This document shows, one piece after another, positions 1 to 7,782 of a stretch of DNA of 64,000 nucleotides. Position numbers and translations under genes: made by a program. Source of the stretch: Bacillota bacterium (GTDB lineage: Bacteria; Bacillota; Clostridia; Lachnospirales; Lachnospiraceae). The notes under the pieces were generated by a model that did not search any database, was not told the DNA's origin, and saw nothing but the letters and a program-made list of their open reading frames with translations. Every line of letters begins with the position of its first letter. Position 1 is the first letter of the stretch. The stretch spans positions 11,370 to 75,369 of the forward strand of contig JAEZOB010000059.1 of NCBI GenBank assembly GCA_023414355.1. Direction: 5' to 3'.

Positions 1-447
1 GGTTATCACTCCTGCTGCCAGACGTGCACCCGTATAAGCATAAATATCGCGGCCATGGAACGTATAGGAGTCACCGGAGTTCGGCAGACGATTCACTGCC
101 TCGTCAATTTCTCTGGCTTCTACAATTCGTTTCAGTCGTTTCACATGGGTAAGTGTTCCGTTATCCGGGGTAATGATATACTGGCCATCCTCTGTCTTGA
201 CAGCAATGCTTCTTCTTGTAGAACCAACGCCTGGATCAACTACAGAAACAAACACAGAATCCTTCGGCCAATAGCTCACCGTCTGAATTAAGCGGTAGGA
301 TGCCTCCCAAATATTATACTGGGGAATTTCATGGGTTAGATCATAAATTCGTAGCATTGGATTCACTGAAAATGCTACTCCGTACATTGCACTGACTGCA
401 CCGTCAGCAATGCCGAAATCAGACTGAAAAATTAATACACCATTCAT
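1..447 (-). CDS. SAM hydroxide adenosyltransferase (DUF62), second tandem copy, cut by window edge
   Basis: The frame is open from an ATG at 447 to the window edge (149 codons), so the C-terminal half is missing. The protein is clearly homologous to the upstream neighbour at 534..1379: it has the same THEIP segment, FVSVVDPGVG, TPDNGTL and FHGRD blocks. By homology to archaeal and bacterial DUF62 enzymes it would hydrolyse S-adenosylmethionine to adenosine and methionine. The Asp-Arg-His triad of that family is present at about D71, R78 and H131. The ribosome site GGAAAGGA lies slightly far upstream, but no other start fits. It is the last visible gene of the ECF transporter operon. Two paralogues side by side suggest different substrates or a heteromer; that is inference. 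Confidence 0.88.
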   Translation of the reverse strand, partial: MNGVLIFQSDFGIADGAVSAMYGVAFSVNPMLRIYDLTHEIPQYNIWEASYRLIQTVSYWPKDSVFVSVVDPGVGSTRRSIAVKTEDGQYIITPDNGTLTHVKRLKRIVEAREIDEAVNRLPNSGDSYTFHGRDIYAYTGARLAAGVIT

Positions 448-476
448 GTTAACTGTGCCATTCCTTTCCTTTTGTC

Positions 477-517
477 TTATTCGTGTTTGTGTTATTCCTG
501 TTTATCTTTATTCATGC
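477..517. repeat. Short degenerate 15-16 bp direct repeat upstream of the second DUF62 gene
   Basis: The core TTATTC followed by a TG-rich segment recurs at 477, 492 and 508. It fills the gap between the two SAM hydrolase genes, where a period-13 array precedes the first copy (1399..1450). It is degenerate, and its function, if any, is unknown. Confidence 0.4.
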
Positions 518-533
518 CTATCGCTAAGACTCA

Positions 534-1379
534 TTACTGTACTTTTGAAATAAACACTCTCCAGGCCTCACCGAAGCCAACCCCGTATTTTTCTTTAAAA
601 TTATCCATACTGAGTGCGATGGAGGCTTTCATCAATTCATTCGTATAAAGTACTGCTTCTCCCTGCTTTACATACCCAAAGGATTTGGCAAAGGGTACCT
701 TCTCCCGATAGACCTCTGTCTCATGGTGTACGATACGAACTTCCACTGCATCGCCATAGCAGAAGCCGTTCGCCAGCAGAAGCTCCACACTGATATTGCT
801 CCAGAGGTTCCCAAAGTTCGGATCACAGATTTCGAACATTCCTTCCGCTGTATTCCCCGACATTTTCCCTTCCCAGATCGTATGCTCTACAATAGCTTCC
901 ACCGGATACTCCGGTCCCACCTGCTCAAACGATATGATCCCGCTCGCAAGTCTTGCTGCACAATAGCCGAACAGATCTCTTCCATGAAAAATACTGGTTC
1001 CTTCGGTACTCTTCAATCGGTTTACAGTCTCATCAATTTCCCTGACTTCATCAATTCCTATATAATGTTTCATATGGGAAAGTGTCCCATTATCCGGTGT
1101 CACAATATAGTAGCCATCTTTCGTCTTCGCAACACAGGCTTTTCTAGCCGTTCCTACACCCGGATCCACCACCGAGACAAAGATCGTACCCTTGGGCCAA
1201 AATCGCATGGATTGATATAAGCGATAGGAAGCACTCCAGGTATCAAAGTGAGGGATTTCATGGGTCCCGTCAAATATCTCGAGAGAACGGTCTACGCTTT
1301 TCACTACACCATACATGGAGCAGACTGCGCCTTCTTTATAAGTGAAATCTGTTTGAAATACTAAGATTGGTTTGTCCAT
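534..1379 (-). CDS. SAM hydroxide adenosyltransferase (DUF62 / SAM_HAT family)
   Basis: 281 aa, full length for the family. The N-terminal SAM_HAT domain carries the DGTHEIPHF block (about 37-45), SVVDPGVGTAR (69-79) and FHGRD (131-135). These give the Asp72-Arg79-His132 triad known from DUF62 hydrolases, which use water to split SAM into adenosine and L-methionine. The fluorinase/chlorinase homologues use a halide instead; the triad argues for the hydrolase. The C-terminal beta domain is present. The start at 1379 has AGAAAGGA upstream. It lies downstream of an ECF transporter and an M20 peptidase on the same strand, so a role in salvage or turnover of a SAM-derived nucleoside is plausible but unproven. 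Confidence 0.9.
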   Translation of the reverse strand: MDKPILVFQTDFTYKEGAVCSMYGVVKSVDRSLEIFDGTHEIPHFDTWSASYRLYQSMRFWPKGTIFVSVVDPGVGTARKACVAKTKDGYYIVTPDNGTLSHMKHYIGIDEVREIDETVNRLKSTEGTSIFHGRDLFGYCAARLASGIISFEQVGPEYPVEAIVEHTIWEGKMSGNTAEGMFEICDPNFGNLWSNISVELLLANGFCYGDAVEVRIVHHETEVYREKVPFAKSFGYVKQGEAVLYTNELMKASIALSMDNFKEKYGVGFGEAWRVFISKVQ

Positions 1380-1398
1380 TCTGTACTGTCCTTTCTGA

Positions 1399-1450
1399 CT
1401 ATGTTCCTAAGCTATGTTCCTATTCTATGTTCTTATGCTATGTTCATCCA
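1399..1450. repeat. Tandem repeat, four 13-bp units
   Basis: Units start at 1399, 1412, 1425 and 1438, each reading CTATGTTC plus five variable bases (CTAAG, CTATT, TTATG, ATCCA). The spacing is exactly 13 bp. The array sits between the M20 peptidase stop and the ribosome site of the DUF62 gene. On the transcribed strand the unit is GAACATAG preceded by variable bases. Confidence 0.8.
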
Positions 1451-1473
1451 CTTAACTCTTTTCTGACGCCTGA

Positions 1474-2820
1474 CTATATAATCTCCATACCAGCCAAACG
1501 TATCATGGTTTCTTTATATAGTTTAAAAAGCTCCGGGATTCTCCGAAGCTCCAGGCGCTCATTTGCCTGGTGTGCCATCGGAAGCTCCCCTTCTCTTGCA
1601 GGACCGAACGCTACGCAATTCGGTATTGCCTTACTATAGGTCACGCCTCCGCTGATGAAGGGCTGTGCATCTGCTTCCCCACTGATCTCGCGGTAGGTAG
1701 ACAGAAGTACCTTAAGATATGGTGATTCAGAATCTGCCAAAGTCGGCGCATCATCATAGCTGAGCATGACTCTGATCGGCATCAGGGTCTCCCTAAGCTT
1801 CTCGGTCAGAAGCTCGGAGGTAATCCCCTTCGGATATCTACAATCCACCTGCGCTGTAAGCTTTCCCTGTAGAATCGTTAATATCCCGAGATTTATCGTA
1901 AGCTTACCCATGGGAGCGATATCATACTCTATTCCTGCACCCTTACCATAAGCATCACCGAAGCATCGATAAAGCAGTTCGGCAAGCGGATCGCCGTTCA
2001 CCTCGGCAATCAACTTCAGCAGATATACTGTAGCACTGAAGCCTTCCTTAGGAACTGAGGCATGCGCAGCCTTTCCCTGAAGCATGATCGTCGTAGCTTC
2101 TCCGTCACAGTCTACCGTTGCCATGTAAGGATACTCATGAAGGTAATCCCGGTAGTGCTCTGCAAAGGAGCTTCCTTTAAGCTTTGCTCTTGCGTAAGGA
2201 CTGATTACATTACACTGAACACCACCCTCAAATTCCTCGATGCAGGAAGGCATCTCGCACTCTAGGGTCCACATCAGAGCCCCCTTCTCACCCAGAGAAT
2301 AGGGGAACTTTCCGTCGGGCGTAAAGGCAAAATCCGGTGCACCTGCCTTCTTAATATAATACTTCATATCCTGCATTGTTCGTTCTTCATCACAACCTAT
2401 GACCAGACGAAGCTCGCGGTGACATGGCAGCTTATTCTCTTTGATATACTTTAATGCATAATAGGTTAAAATCAATGTCCCCTTCATATCTACAGTTCCT
2501 CTGCCGTAGATATAGTCCTCAGAGATGGAACCGCAGAAGGGATCGGACGTCCAGCCTCCTCCCGGAGCAACCACATCAACATGGGAGGCAATATCGATTC
2601 TATGGGGCTTGTCACTTCCCTTGATCCTGATTGCCAGAGCATGACCGTCATATTCCAGAACTTCAAAGCCGTCGCTCAATGCCTTTTCTTTCATCCACTC
2701 ATATCCGAGCGCTAAAGCCCGGCCATAGGGCATACCTTCGGTGGCTGTCTCAGCATCGTATACTGTGGGCAGTTTGACCAAATCGGATATGTCCTGAATG
2801 ATATCAGCTATGTAATCCAT
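1474..2820 (-). CDS. M20 family metallopeptidase, PepV/Sapep dipeptidase type
   Basis: 448 aa. The di-zinc peptidase core is complete: ASHVDVVAPGGGW gives His80 and Asp82, GTVDMKG gives the bridging Asp111, CDEERTMQD holds the general base pair Glu145/Glu146, then TPDG at about 168, and near the C-terminus PMAHQANE provides the last His ligand. The order and length fit PepV-like cytoplasmic dipeptidases that cleave short or beta-alanyl dipeptides. The substrate cannot be read from sequence. It starts 10 nt after the EcfT stop and lies between the transporter and the DUF62 genes, so it is probably co-expressed and may process the imported compound or a related amide. Confidence 0.9.
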   Translation of the reverse strand: MDYIADIIQDISDLVKLPTVYDAETATEGMPYGRALALGYEWMKEKALSDGFEVLEYDGHALAIRIKGSDKPHRIDIASHVDVVAPGGGWTSDPFCGSISEDYIYGRGTVDMKGTLILTYYALKYIKENKLPCHRELRLVIGCDEERTMQDMKYYIKKAGAPDFAFTPDGKFPYSLGEKGALMWTLECEMPSCIEEFEGGVQCNVISPYARAKLKGSSFAEHYRDYLHEYPYMATVDCDGEATTIMLQGKAAHASVPKEGFSATVYLLKLIAEVNGDPLAELLYRCFGDAYGKGAGIEYDIAPMGKLTINLGILTILQGKLTAQVDCRYPKGITSELLTEKLRETLMPIRVMLSYDDAPTLADSESPYLKVLLSTYREISGEADAQPFISGGVTYSKAIPNCVAFGPAREGELPMAHQANERLELRRIPELFKLYKETMIRLAGMEII

Positions 2821-2830
2821 CCTTTTATCC

Positions 2831-3685
2831 TCATGTAAAGGGATACCACATCTTCATCGGCTGTGGCATCAGGTTTTTAGTGATAATCCAGTAAATACAG
2901 AATAACAGCAACAGAAGGTAGATTACCTTGAATATCTGATCTGCTTTCCGCTCCTCATGCTCACTGTAGTAGGTTCTGGTCTTTTCTTTCCCATAGCCAC
3001 GCAGATCCATGGCATTGGCGATGTTACCGACCCGATCGAAGGAGGTGATAATCAGTGGAACCAGAATTAATACATTCTGCTTCAGTCTTGTCATGATGGA
3101 AGCCTTCTTCGGATTCAGTTCTACTCCTCTGACCTGCATGGATATCTTGATATTCTCATAATCTCTACCGATGTCCGGAATGTAACGAAAGGCAATGGAA
3201 AATACAGTGCACACCTTATAGGGTACCTTTACAGAATATAGGCCCGCAGCCATCTCCGAGGGAGTAATCGACAAAATAAAGGTCATGGATACAACCAATG
3301 ATACCATCATCTTCAGGAATCGAATGGACAGATACCAGGTGGACTCAGCAGTGATGATATAGCGTCCGCCCAGATGCAGCCATACAGTACTACCTCCGCC
3401 GCACCAAAATGCACCGATATTCGGATTTACCAGCCAGAAAAGTACGATATTAATTAAATTCATAATTGCAGCAATGAGAAAGAAATATTTTAAGATTTTC
3501 CAATTTGGCTTTAAAGAGAAGAGGCCAATTATACTGATGATACCAAGTGGTAGCAAAAGCCTTATGTCAAAGGACATGATGATAAAGACGAGAAGAATGA
3601 TGAATAGACGCACCTTTGTCTTACCGGTCAGCTGATGAAGGAGCGTCTCGCCGGGAATCAGATTAATCAGCAGTTGATTGTTCAT
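2831..3685 (-). CDS. ECF transporter T component (EcfT), membrane coupling protein
   Basis: 284 aa with several hydrophobic spans (roughly 25-60, 60-85, 125-150 and 250-270). The cytoplasmic coupling region has the two Ala-Arg-Gly-like motifs that plug into the ATPases: SMQVRGVEL (about 190) and MDLRGYG (about 232). EcfT joins the substrate-binding S protein to the ATPases. The first 23 bases overlap the end of the ATPase gene, a sign of translational coupling. Gene order S-A-T is preserved. Family assignment is firm; the transported substrate is unknown. Confidence 0.9.
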   Translation of the reverse strand: MNNQLLINLIPGETLLHQLTGKTKVRLFIILLVFIIMSFDIRLLLPLGIISIIGLFSLKPNWKILKYFFLIAAIMNLINIVLFWLVNPNIGAFWCGGGSTVWLHLGGRYIITAESTWYLSIRFLKMMVSLVVSMTFILSITPSEMAAGLYSVKVPYKVCTVFSIAFRYIPDIGRDYENIKISMQVRGVELNPKKASIMTRLKQNVLILVPLIITSFDRVGNIANAMDLRGYGKEKTRTYYSEHEERKADQIFKVIYLLLLLFCIYWIITKNLMPQPMKMWYPFT

Positions 3686-5384
3686 GTTCTTTACTCATCC
3701 TTTCATAAGCAATAAAATGTTCGATATACTCTTCCGGATTAATTCCAAGCCGCTTTGCCAGAGTATAGAGAGAGGTCTGCTTCAAATTGGCCTTTTCAAT
3801 GATCTCGTTATCCGCAAGCACCTTATAAACGGTGTCATCGGCAATCAGCTCACCCTCTGCAAAGACTACCGCTCTGTCTGTGTATTGGATTGCAAGATGC
3901 ATATCATGGGTGATAAAGATGATGGTGATGCCATAATTTTTATTCAGATCATCCAGGAAGTTCATAATCTCGGTATAATGAAAATAATCCTGTCCAGCTG
4001 TCGGCTCGTCCAGAATGATGATATCCGGCTGTAGTACTAAAATAGAAGCGATGGTAACCCGTTTCTTCTGACCATAGCTCACTGCTGAGATCGGCCAGTT
4101 ACGCATACCCCAGAGACCGCACATCTTTAATGCCTTTTTCAGGGCTTCGTCTATTTCCTGTCTGCTCTTCCCACGGAGGGCCATTGCCAGCTCTACTTCC
4201 TCTTTGATAATATCCTTTACCAGCATCTGGTTCGGATTCTGCATCACATAGCCGATCTTTTCACCAATCTCCTTCATGGAGAGTTGAAGATAATTTGATC
4301 CCTTAATCAGGATATTGCCCTTTGCCGGACGTTTGATCCCACAGATCAGCTTCGCCATGGTACTTTTTCCCGCTCCGTTTTTACCTACGAAAGCAAGTCT
4401 TTCTCCTTGATGAACTGAGAAGGAAATATCATGCAATACCTCTTCCGCACCATAAGAAAAGGAAACCTTCTCGACCCGCAGGAGCTCTTCTCCCAGCTTT
4501 GGTTCGTATTTCTCTATAGCCAATGCCTGCTGGCGGTTTAAGTTCTCCCGGAACGGAGTCAAATCCATCGTAGCAATATCGGACAGATACTGTCCCTCTA
4601 CAAACTCACAGCCGGCATATTTCATTGCCTTGATATACAACGGCTCACGTATCCCATATTTGGTCAAATACTCTGATGCAAGCAATTTGTCAGGGGAATC
4701 ATTGAATACGATCCTGCCCTGATCCATTAGCACGACCCTGTCCAGGGAACGGTACAGTACATCCTCCAGTCTGTGTTCGATGATAATTACCGTCTTCTTC
4801 TGCTCTGTATGGATACGATCGATCAGATCAACTGCAATCATACCCATTTTGGGGTCAAGTGCCGCCAGGGGTTCATCAAAAATCAGAAGATTCACATTAT
4901 CATGCATGACTCCCGCCAATGCCACCTTCTGCTTCTGACCGCCGGAGAGCTCATAAGGAACGTGCAGAAGGAAATCCTGCATCCCGACAAGCTCACTGGC
5001 TTTTTGCACCTTAGGAAGCATTTCATTTCTTGGCATACTCTCATTTTCCAGCGAAAAGGCAATATCTTCGCCTACGGATAATCCCACAAACTGGGCATCA
5101 GAATCCTGCAATACGGTTCCTACCACCTTACTGATAGCAAAAATGCTGGCAGACTTAGTCTCTATGCCAGCAATTTTGCAGGAACCCGTAATGTTACCTT
5201 CATAAGAAAAAGGATTTAAGCCGTTGATGCAATTCGCCAAGGTGGACTTACCGCTACCGCTGGGGCCTAATAGCAGAACCTTCTCACCCTCATAGATCGT
5301 AAGGTTGATATCATAGAGGGTGGGCTCGGTCTGCTTTTTGTACTGAAATCCAAAATCCTTAAATTCAACAATGGGTTTTCTCAT
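3663..5384 (-). CDS. ECF transporter ATPase, two fused ABC domains
   Basis: 573 aa made of two nucleotide-binding domains in one chain, as in YkoD-type ECF ATPases, instead of separate EcfA1/EcfA2. Domain 1 has Walker A GPSGSGKST (about 40-48), signature LSGGQKQ, Walker B LLIFDEPLAALDP and the switch His in IIEHRLED. Domain 2 has GKNGAGKST, a variant signature VSYGQKKR in place of LSGGQ, IIILDEPTAGQD and FITHDMH. Both sites look competent; the degenerate second signature is a normal kind of asymmetry. It lies 9 nt after the S component gene and overlaps ecfT. It powers uptake together with its neighbours. Confidence 0.92.
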   Translation of the reverse strand: MRKPIVEFKDFGFQYKKQTEPTLYDINLTIYEGEKVLLLGPSGSGKSTLANCINGLNPFSYEGNITGSCKIAGIETKSASIFAISKVVGTVLQDSDAQFVGLSVGEDIAFSLENESMPRNEMLPKVQKASELVGMQDFLLHVPYELSGGQKQKVALAGVMHDNVNLLIFDEPLAALDPKMGMIAVDLIDRIHTEQKKTVIIIEHRLEDVLYRSLDRVVLMDQGRIVFNDSPDKLLASEYLTKYGIREPLYIKAMKYAGCEFVEGQYLSDIATMDLTPFRENLNRQQALAIEKYEPKLGEELLRVEKVSFSYGAEEVLHDISFSVHQGERLAFVGKNGAGKSTMAKLICGIKRPAKGNILIKGSNYLQLSMKEIGEKIGYVMQNPNQMLVKDIIKEEVELAMALRGKSRQEIDEALKKALKMCGLWGMRNWPISAVSYGQKKRVTIASILVLQPDIIILDEPTAGQDYFHYTEIMNFLDDLNKNYGITIIFITHDMHLAIQYTDRAVVFAEGELIADDTVYKVLADNEIIEKANLKQTSLYTLAKRLGINPEEYIEHFIAYERMSKEHEQSTAD

Positions 5385-5393
5385 TTATGTAAA

Positions 5394-5984
5394 CTACTCT
5401 TCTTTCTCGTCAATTTTTAGATTATTGCTGCGAGCATTACGTTTAGCAAGCGCAATGATGATCGGGATACCCAGAATGATCAGTATTGCTGTATTACCGA
5501 TACCTCCGGCAAGTGCCTGTACGAAGGTTACCTCCAGCTCGCCACCATAGAAAGCTGTTGTCAAAAGCGGAGTGATGACACCGAATGCCAAAGCATTGCC
5601 AAGAATACAGAGAATGGCATAAATCACGGCATGTTTTACCTTAAAGATACCGTCATTGATACGAGCACCGTATACAGGCAGAAGACCTACGATAAAGCCT
5701 AATATACCGTTACCGATGGACCAGTCGAACCAAAAGCCCCAGCCACCGATTAAATCTGCGATCGTGTTACCAACCAGACAGGCAACAAACGCCGGAACAG
5801 GTCCATACATTGCTCCTACGATAACAGGAATCAGCATCGCTGTCGTGAGCTTTGTGTTAGAGACAACTGTAATTCCGCCGAAGTTCATCAGTACGCCGAA
5901 CAAAGCGGCACCGATTGCAATGACTACGACTGTCTTGGTATTCCATACACCAAGGATTGTTTTTAAAACACTTTGTTTTTTCAT
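5394..5984 (-). CDS. ECF transporter S component (substrate-binding membrane protein)
   Basis: 196 aa, about six hydrophobic segments, positively charged tail. It contains small-residue-rich helices (AMLIPVIVGAMYG) and a conserved-looking WFDWSIGNGILGF stretch typical of S components. It is the first gene of the operon, with GGAGGGA about 10 nt before the ATG. The vitamin or nucleoside specificity cannot be assigned from the sequence; I do not recognise it as RibU, ThiT, BioY, FolT or PanT. The downstream SAM hydrolases suggest a methionine-, purine- or cofactor-related ligand. This gene follows a long leader with a large inverted repeat. Confidence 0.82.
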   Translation of the reverse strand: MKKQSVLKTILGVWNTKTVVVIAIGAALFGVLMNFGGITVVSNTKLTTAMLIPVIVGAMYGPVPAFVACLVGNTIADLIGGWGFWFDWSIGNGILGFIVGLLPVYGARINDGIFKVKHAVIYAILCILGNALAFGVITPLLTTAFYGGELEVTFVQALAGGIGNTAILIILGIPIIIALAKRNARSNNLKIDEKEE

Positions 5985-6035
5985 TGTGGTTCCCTCCAGT
6001 TTTTAATAATTATAATATATAAGTTAATACTTTGT

Positions 6036-6152
6036 CTAAAGTGTCAAAACGTGCCAAGCACTTTTTCCAGATCCCATAGATTGGTATTACAAACGAGTTT
6101 GCATACCAATCTATGAGATCCGAAAAGCACCTATGGTGCTTTGACACTTTAG
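6036..6152 (-). other. 117-bp imperfect inverted repeat in the leader of the ECF operon
   Basis: The outer arms CTAAAGTGTCAAA (6036-6048) and its exact complement (6140-6152) enclose inner arms ATAGATTGGTAT (6076-6087) and ATACCAATCTAT (6103-6114), with matched GATC tetramers at 6070 and 6117 and a further small GGTGC hairpin near 6129-6140. It lies downstream of a predicted promoter (6246..6274) and upstream of the S component start, so it would be transcribed as a very long hairpin. It could be a cis-regulatory RNA, or a MITE-like insertion with 13-bp terminal repeats. I see no clear target duplication. Confidence 0.75.
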
Positions 6153-6245
6153 CCATATTATAATTTTCAAACGAGTAAAACAAAAAATTCTTCTTCTCTT
6201 CTCCACAAAATTCCATTTAAGTTGTTATATATACCCTTTATTCTC

Positions 6246-6274
6246 AGTTTACCGCAATGCTGTATAATAGTCAA
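6246..6274 (-). promoter_or_regulatory. Predicted sigma-A promoter of the ECF/DUF62 operon
   Basis: On the minus strand TTGACT (6269-6274) and TAAACT (6246-6251) are separated by 17 bp. Transcription from here would give a leader of about 250 nt before the S component start. Confidence 0.5.
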
Positions 6275-6313
6275 GATTAGTACAATCTCCTTTGGAATAT
6301 GTCCTCCAAATGA

Positions 6314-6343
6314 TTGAATTTTCCATCCTGCTTATGCTATAAT
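6314..6343 (+). promoter_or_regulatory. Predicted sigma-A promoter of the desulfoferrodoxin-rubrerythrin genes
   Basis: TTGAAT (6314-6319) and a consensus TATAAT (6338-6343) are 18 bp apart, about 80 bp before the desulfoferrodoxin start. No PerR-like box was recognised. Confidence 0.6.
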
Positions 6344-6425
6344 TAGAGCATGGCGCTGATTGGAAACTCAGCCATTTTATTCAAGGACATCCAAATCATA
6401 TAAACAATCAGAAAGGACGTGTAGA

Positions 6426-6821
6426 ATGATGGAAAAGCAACAGAAATTTTACATCTGCAAGAAATGTGGTAATACGATCGGTCTGATCAATAATGCCGGA
6501 GTTCCTCTCGTATGCTGTGGCGAAGAAATGACTGAATTGGTTCCTAATACCACTGACGCAGCAGTAGAAAAACATGTACCGGTAATTAACGTGGATGGTA
6601 ATACCGTAGTTGTAGAAATTGGTTCCGTTCCGCATCCGATGACAGAAGAGCATCATATTAGCTGGGTGTATATCTTGACAGAGAAAGGTGGTCAGCGTAA
6701 GACCCTTGCGCCGAACGACAAGCCTTATCTGAAATTTGCTTTAACAGCGGACGACAAATTAAAGAAGGTTTATGCTTATTGTAACCTGCATGGTCTATGG
6801 ATGGCAGAATACAGAGACTAA
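6426..6821 (+). CDS. dfx: Desulfoferrodoxin (superoxide reductase)
   Basis: 131 aa from the ATG at 6426, chosen because GAAAGGA lies 8 nt upstream; an open frame continues further upstream without a ribosome site. The N-terminal desulforedoxin domain has CKKCG and LVCCGEE, the four Cys of the first iron centre. The catalytic domain has EKHVPV (Glu and first His), HPMTEEHHISW (two His) and CNLHGLW (Cys and His), the full ligand set of the Fe(His)4Cys superoxide reductase site. It reduces superoxide to peroxide in the cytoplasm without making oxygen. Rubrerythrin follows 58 nt later and would remove the peroxide. Confidence 0.95.
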   Translation: MMEKQQKFYICKKCGNTIGLINNAGVPLVCCGEEMTELVPNTTDAAVEKHVPVINVDGNTVVVEIGSVPHPMTEEHHISWVYILTEKGGQRKTLAPNDKPYLKFALTADDKLKKVYAYCNLHGLWMAEYRD

Positions 6822-6879
6822 TCCGAAGGATATCGATGGTTGTAGCCTTCGATACAAACAGAAAGGAATGAAGAAGAAC

Positions 6880-7374
6880 ATGGAAGAGAATAAGACAATG
6901 AAAAACCTGATGGCAGCCTTTGCAGGTGAATCTCAGGCAAACAGAAAATATAATGCATATGCAAAGAAAGCTGAAAAGGAGGGCTTTGCAAATGCCGCGA
7001 AGTTATTCAGAGCAGCCGCTGATGCAGAGACCATCCACGCATTAAAGGAATTTGAGTTGGCAGGAAAGGTAAACTCCACTCAGGATAACTTAAAGGATGC
7101 CATCGCCGGTGAAACGCATGAATACACCAGTATGTATCCGGAGTTCCTGGCAATCGCAGAGCAGGAAGGGCTGAACAATGTTATGACAGCCTTCCGTCAG
7201 GCAATGAACGCTGAGGAAGTTCATGCTAAGCTTTATACCGAAGCTTTGAACAGTCTGGATCAGAAGGAAGAGGTATTCTATTACCTTTGTCCGGTATGCG
7301 GAAACATTGAGACCTCTATCCCCGACAAATGCAGCATCTGCGGCGTTCCGGGAACAAAGTTTATTAAGTACTAA
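6880..7374 (+). CDS. rbr: Rubrerythrin (peroxide reductase)
   Basis: 164 aa from the ATG at 6880. An ATG at 6868 abuts the GAAAGGA site directly and is too close to serve as the start. The four-helix diiron domain has AGESQAN, ADAETIHA, AGETHEY and NAEEVHA, giving the Glu/His ligands, and the C-terminal rubredoxin domain has CPVCG and CSICG. Rubrerythrin reduces hydrogen peroxide using electrons passed through the rubredoxin iron. It probably shares the mRNA of the desulfoferrodoxin gene and is closed by the terminator at 7388..7416. Standard oxidative defence of strict anaerobes. Confidence 0.96.
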   Translation: MEENKTMKNLMAAFAGESQANRKYNAYAKKAEKEGFANAAKLFRAAADAETIHALKEFELAGKVNSTQDNLKDAIAGETHEYTSMYPEFLAIAEQEGLNNVMTAFRQAMNAEEVHAKLYTEALNSLDQKEEVFYYLCPVCGNIETSIPDKCSICGVPGTKFIKY

Positions 7375-7387
7375 TCTATCATACAGA

Positions 7388-7416
7388 AACGGGCTGCTGA
7401 ATTGCAGCCTGTTTTA
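7388..7416 (+). terminator. Intrinsic terminator after rubrerythrin
   Basis: Stem GGCTGC / GCAGCC (7392-7397 with 7404-7409) extended by AAC/GTT, then TTTTATTTC. Confidence 0.8.
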
Positions 7417-7506
7417 TTTCAGACTTTAGTATTGGTATTCCGTAGTATGGTTACAATATATTACTCCAGATGAATCAAAACAGAGAAGAGCATCAACTGC
7501 AAATAT

Positions 7507-7552
7507 AATGGCATTTACAATAGCGACCGGCTATGTTGTAAATGCCATTTTT
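7507..7552. terminator. Long AT-rich hairpin between rubrerythrin and the Nramp gene
   Basis: An 18-20 bp stem pairs 7507-7524 with 7530-7549 around a GACCG loop and is followed by a short T run. It is the most prominent structure in the 408-bp gap. It could be a second terminator or a small palindromic element. A manganese-sensing yybP-ykoY motif was looked for and not recognised. Confidence 0.55.
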
Positions 7553-7640
7553 AACCCCTTGTGAAGTGGGATCTGCCGATAAGAATCTCAGATTTACAGC
7601 TTGGAATAGTAGTAATAAGGCAAAACAATAATTATTCCTA

Positions 7641-7669
7641 TTTACAAATCCAAAAGAATAATTTATAGT
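7641..7669 (+). promoter_or_regulatory. Predicted promoter of the Nramp transporter gene
   Basis: TTTACA (7641-7646) and TATAGT (7664-7669) are 17 bp apart. A GGAATA / TATTCC inverted repeat lies just upstream (about 7603-7640) and could hold a regulator site. Confidence 0.45.
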
Positions 7670-7782
7670 AAACCTAAGAAGATATATAATGTTCTTTCTT
7701 GTATTACCCGAATATGACTTAGAACCATCATAATAGAAAGGATAAAATATCAAAAGATTATTCCATTGGTATCGGTATTCAT

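Noticed and set aside
723..1220. 165-codon plus-strand frame opposite the first DUF62 gene
   Set aside because: It lies antisense to a clear, well-conserved gene and encodes no recognisable protein.
6010..6216. 68-codon frame on the minus strand across the ECF leader
   Set aside because: It runs through the long inverted repeat, has no ribosome site, and its sequence shows no domain; judged accidental.
7553..7782. Manganese (yybP-ykoY) riboswitch upstream of the Nramp gene
   Set aside because: The conserved internal loops of that class could not be found; only an AT-rich leader and a hairpin are present.
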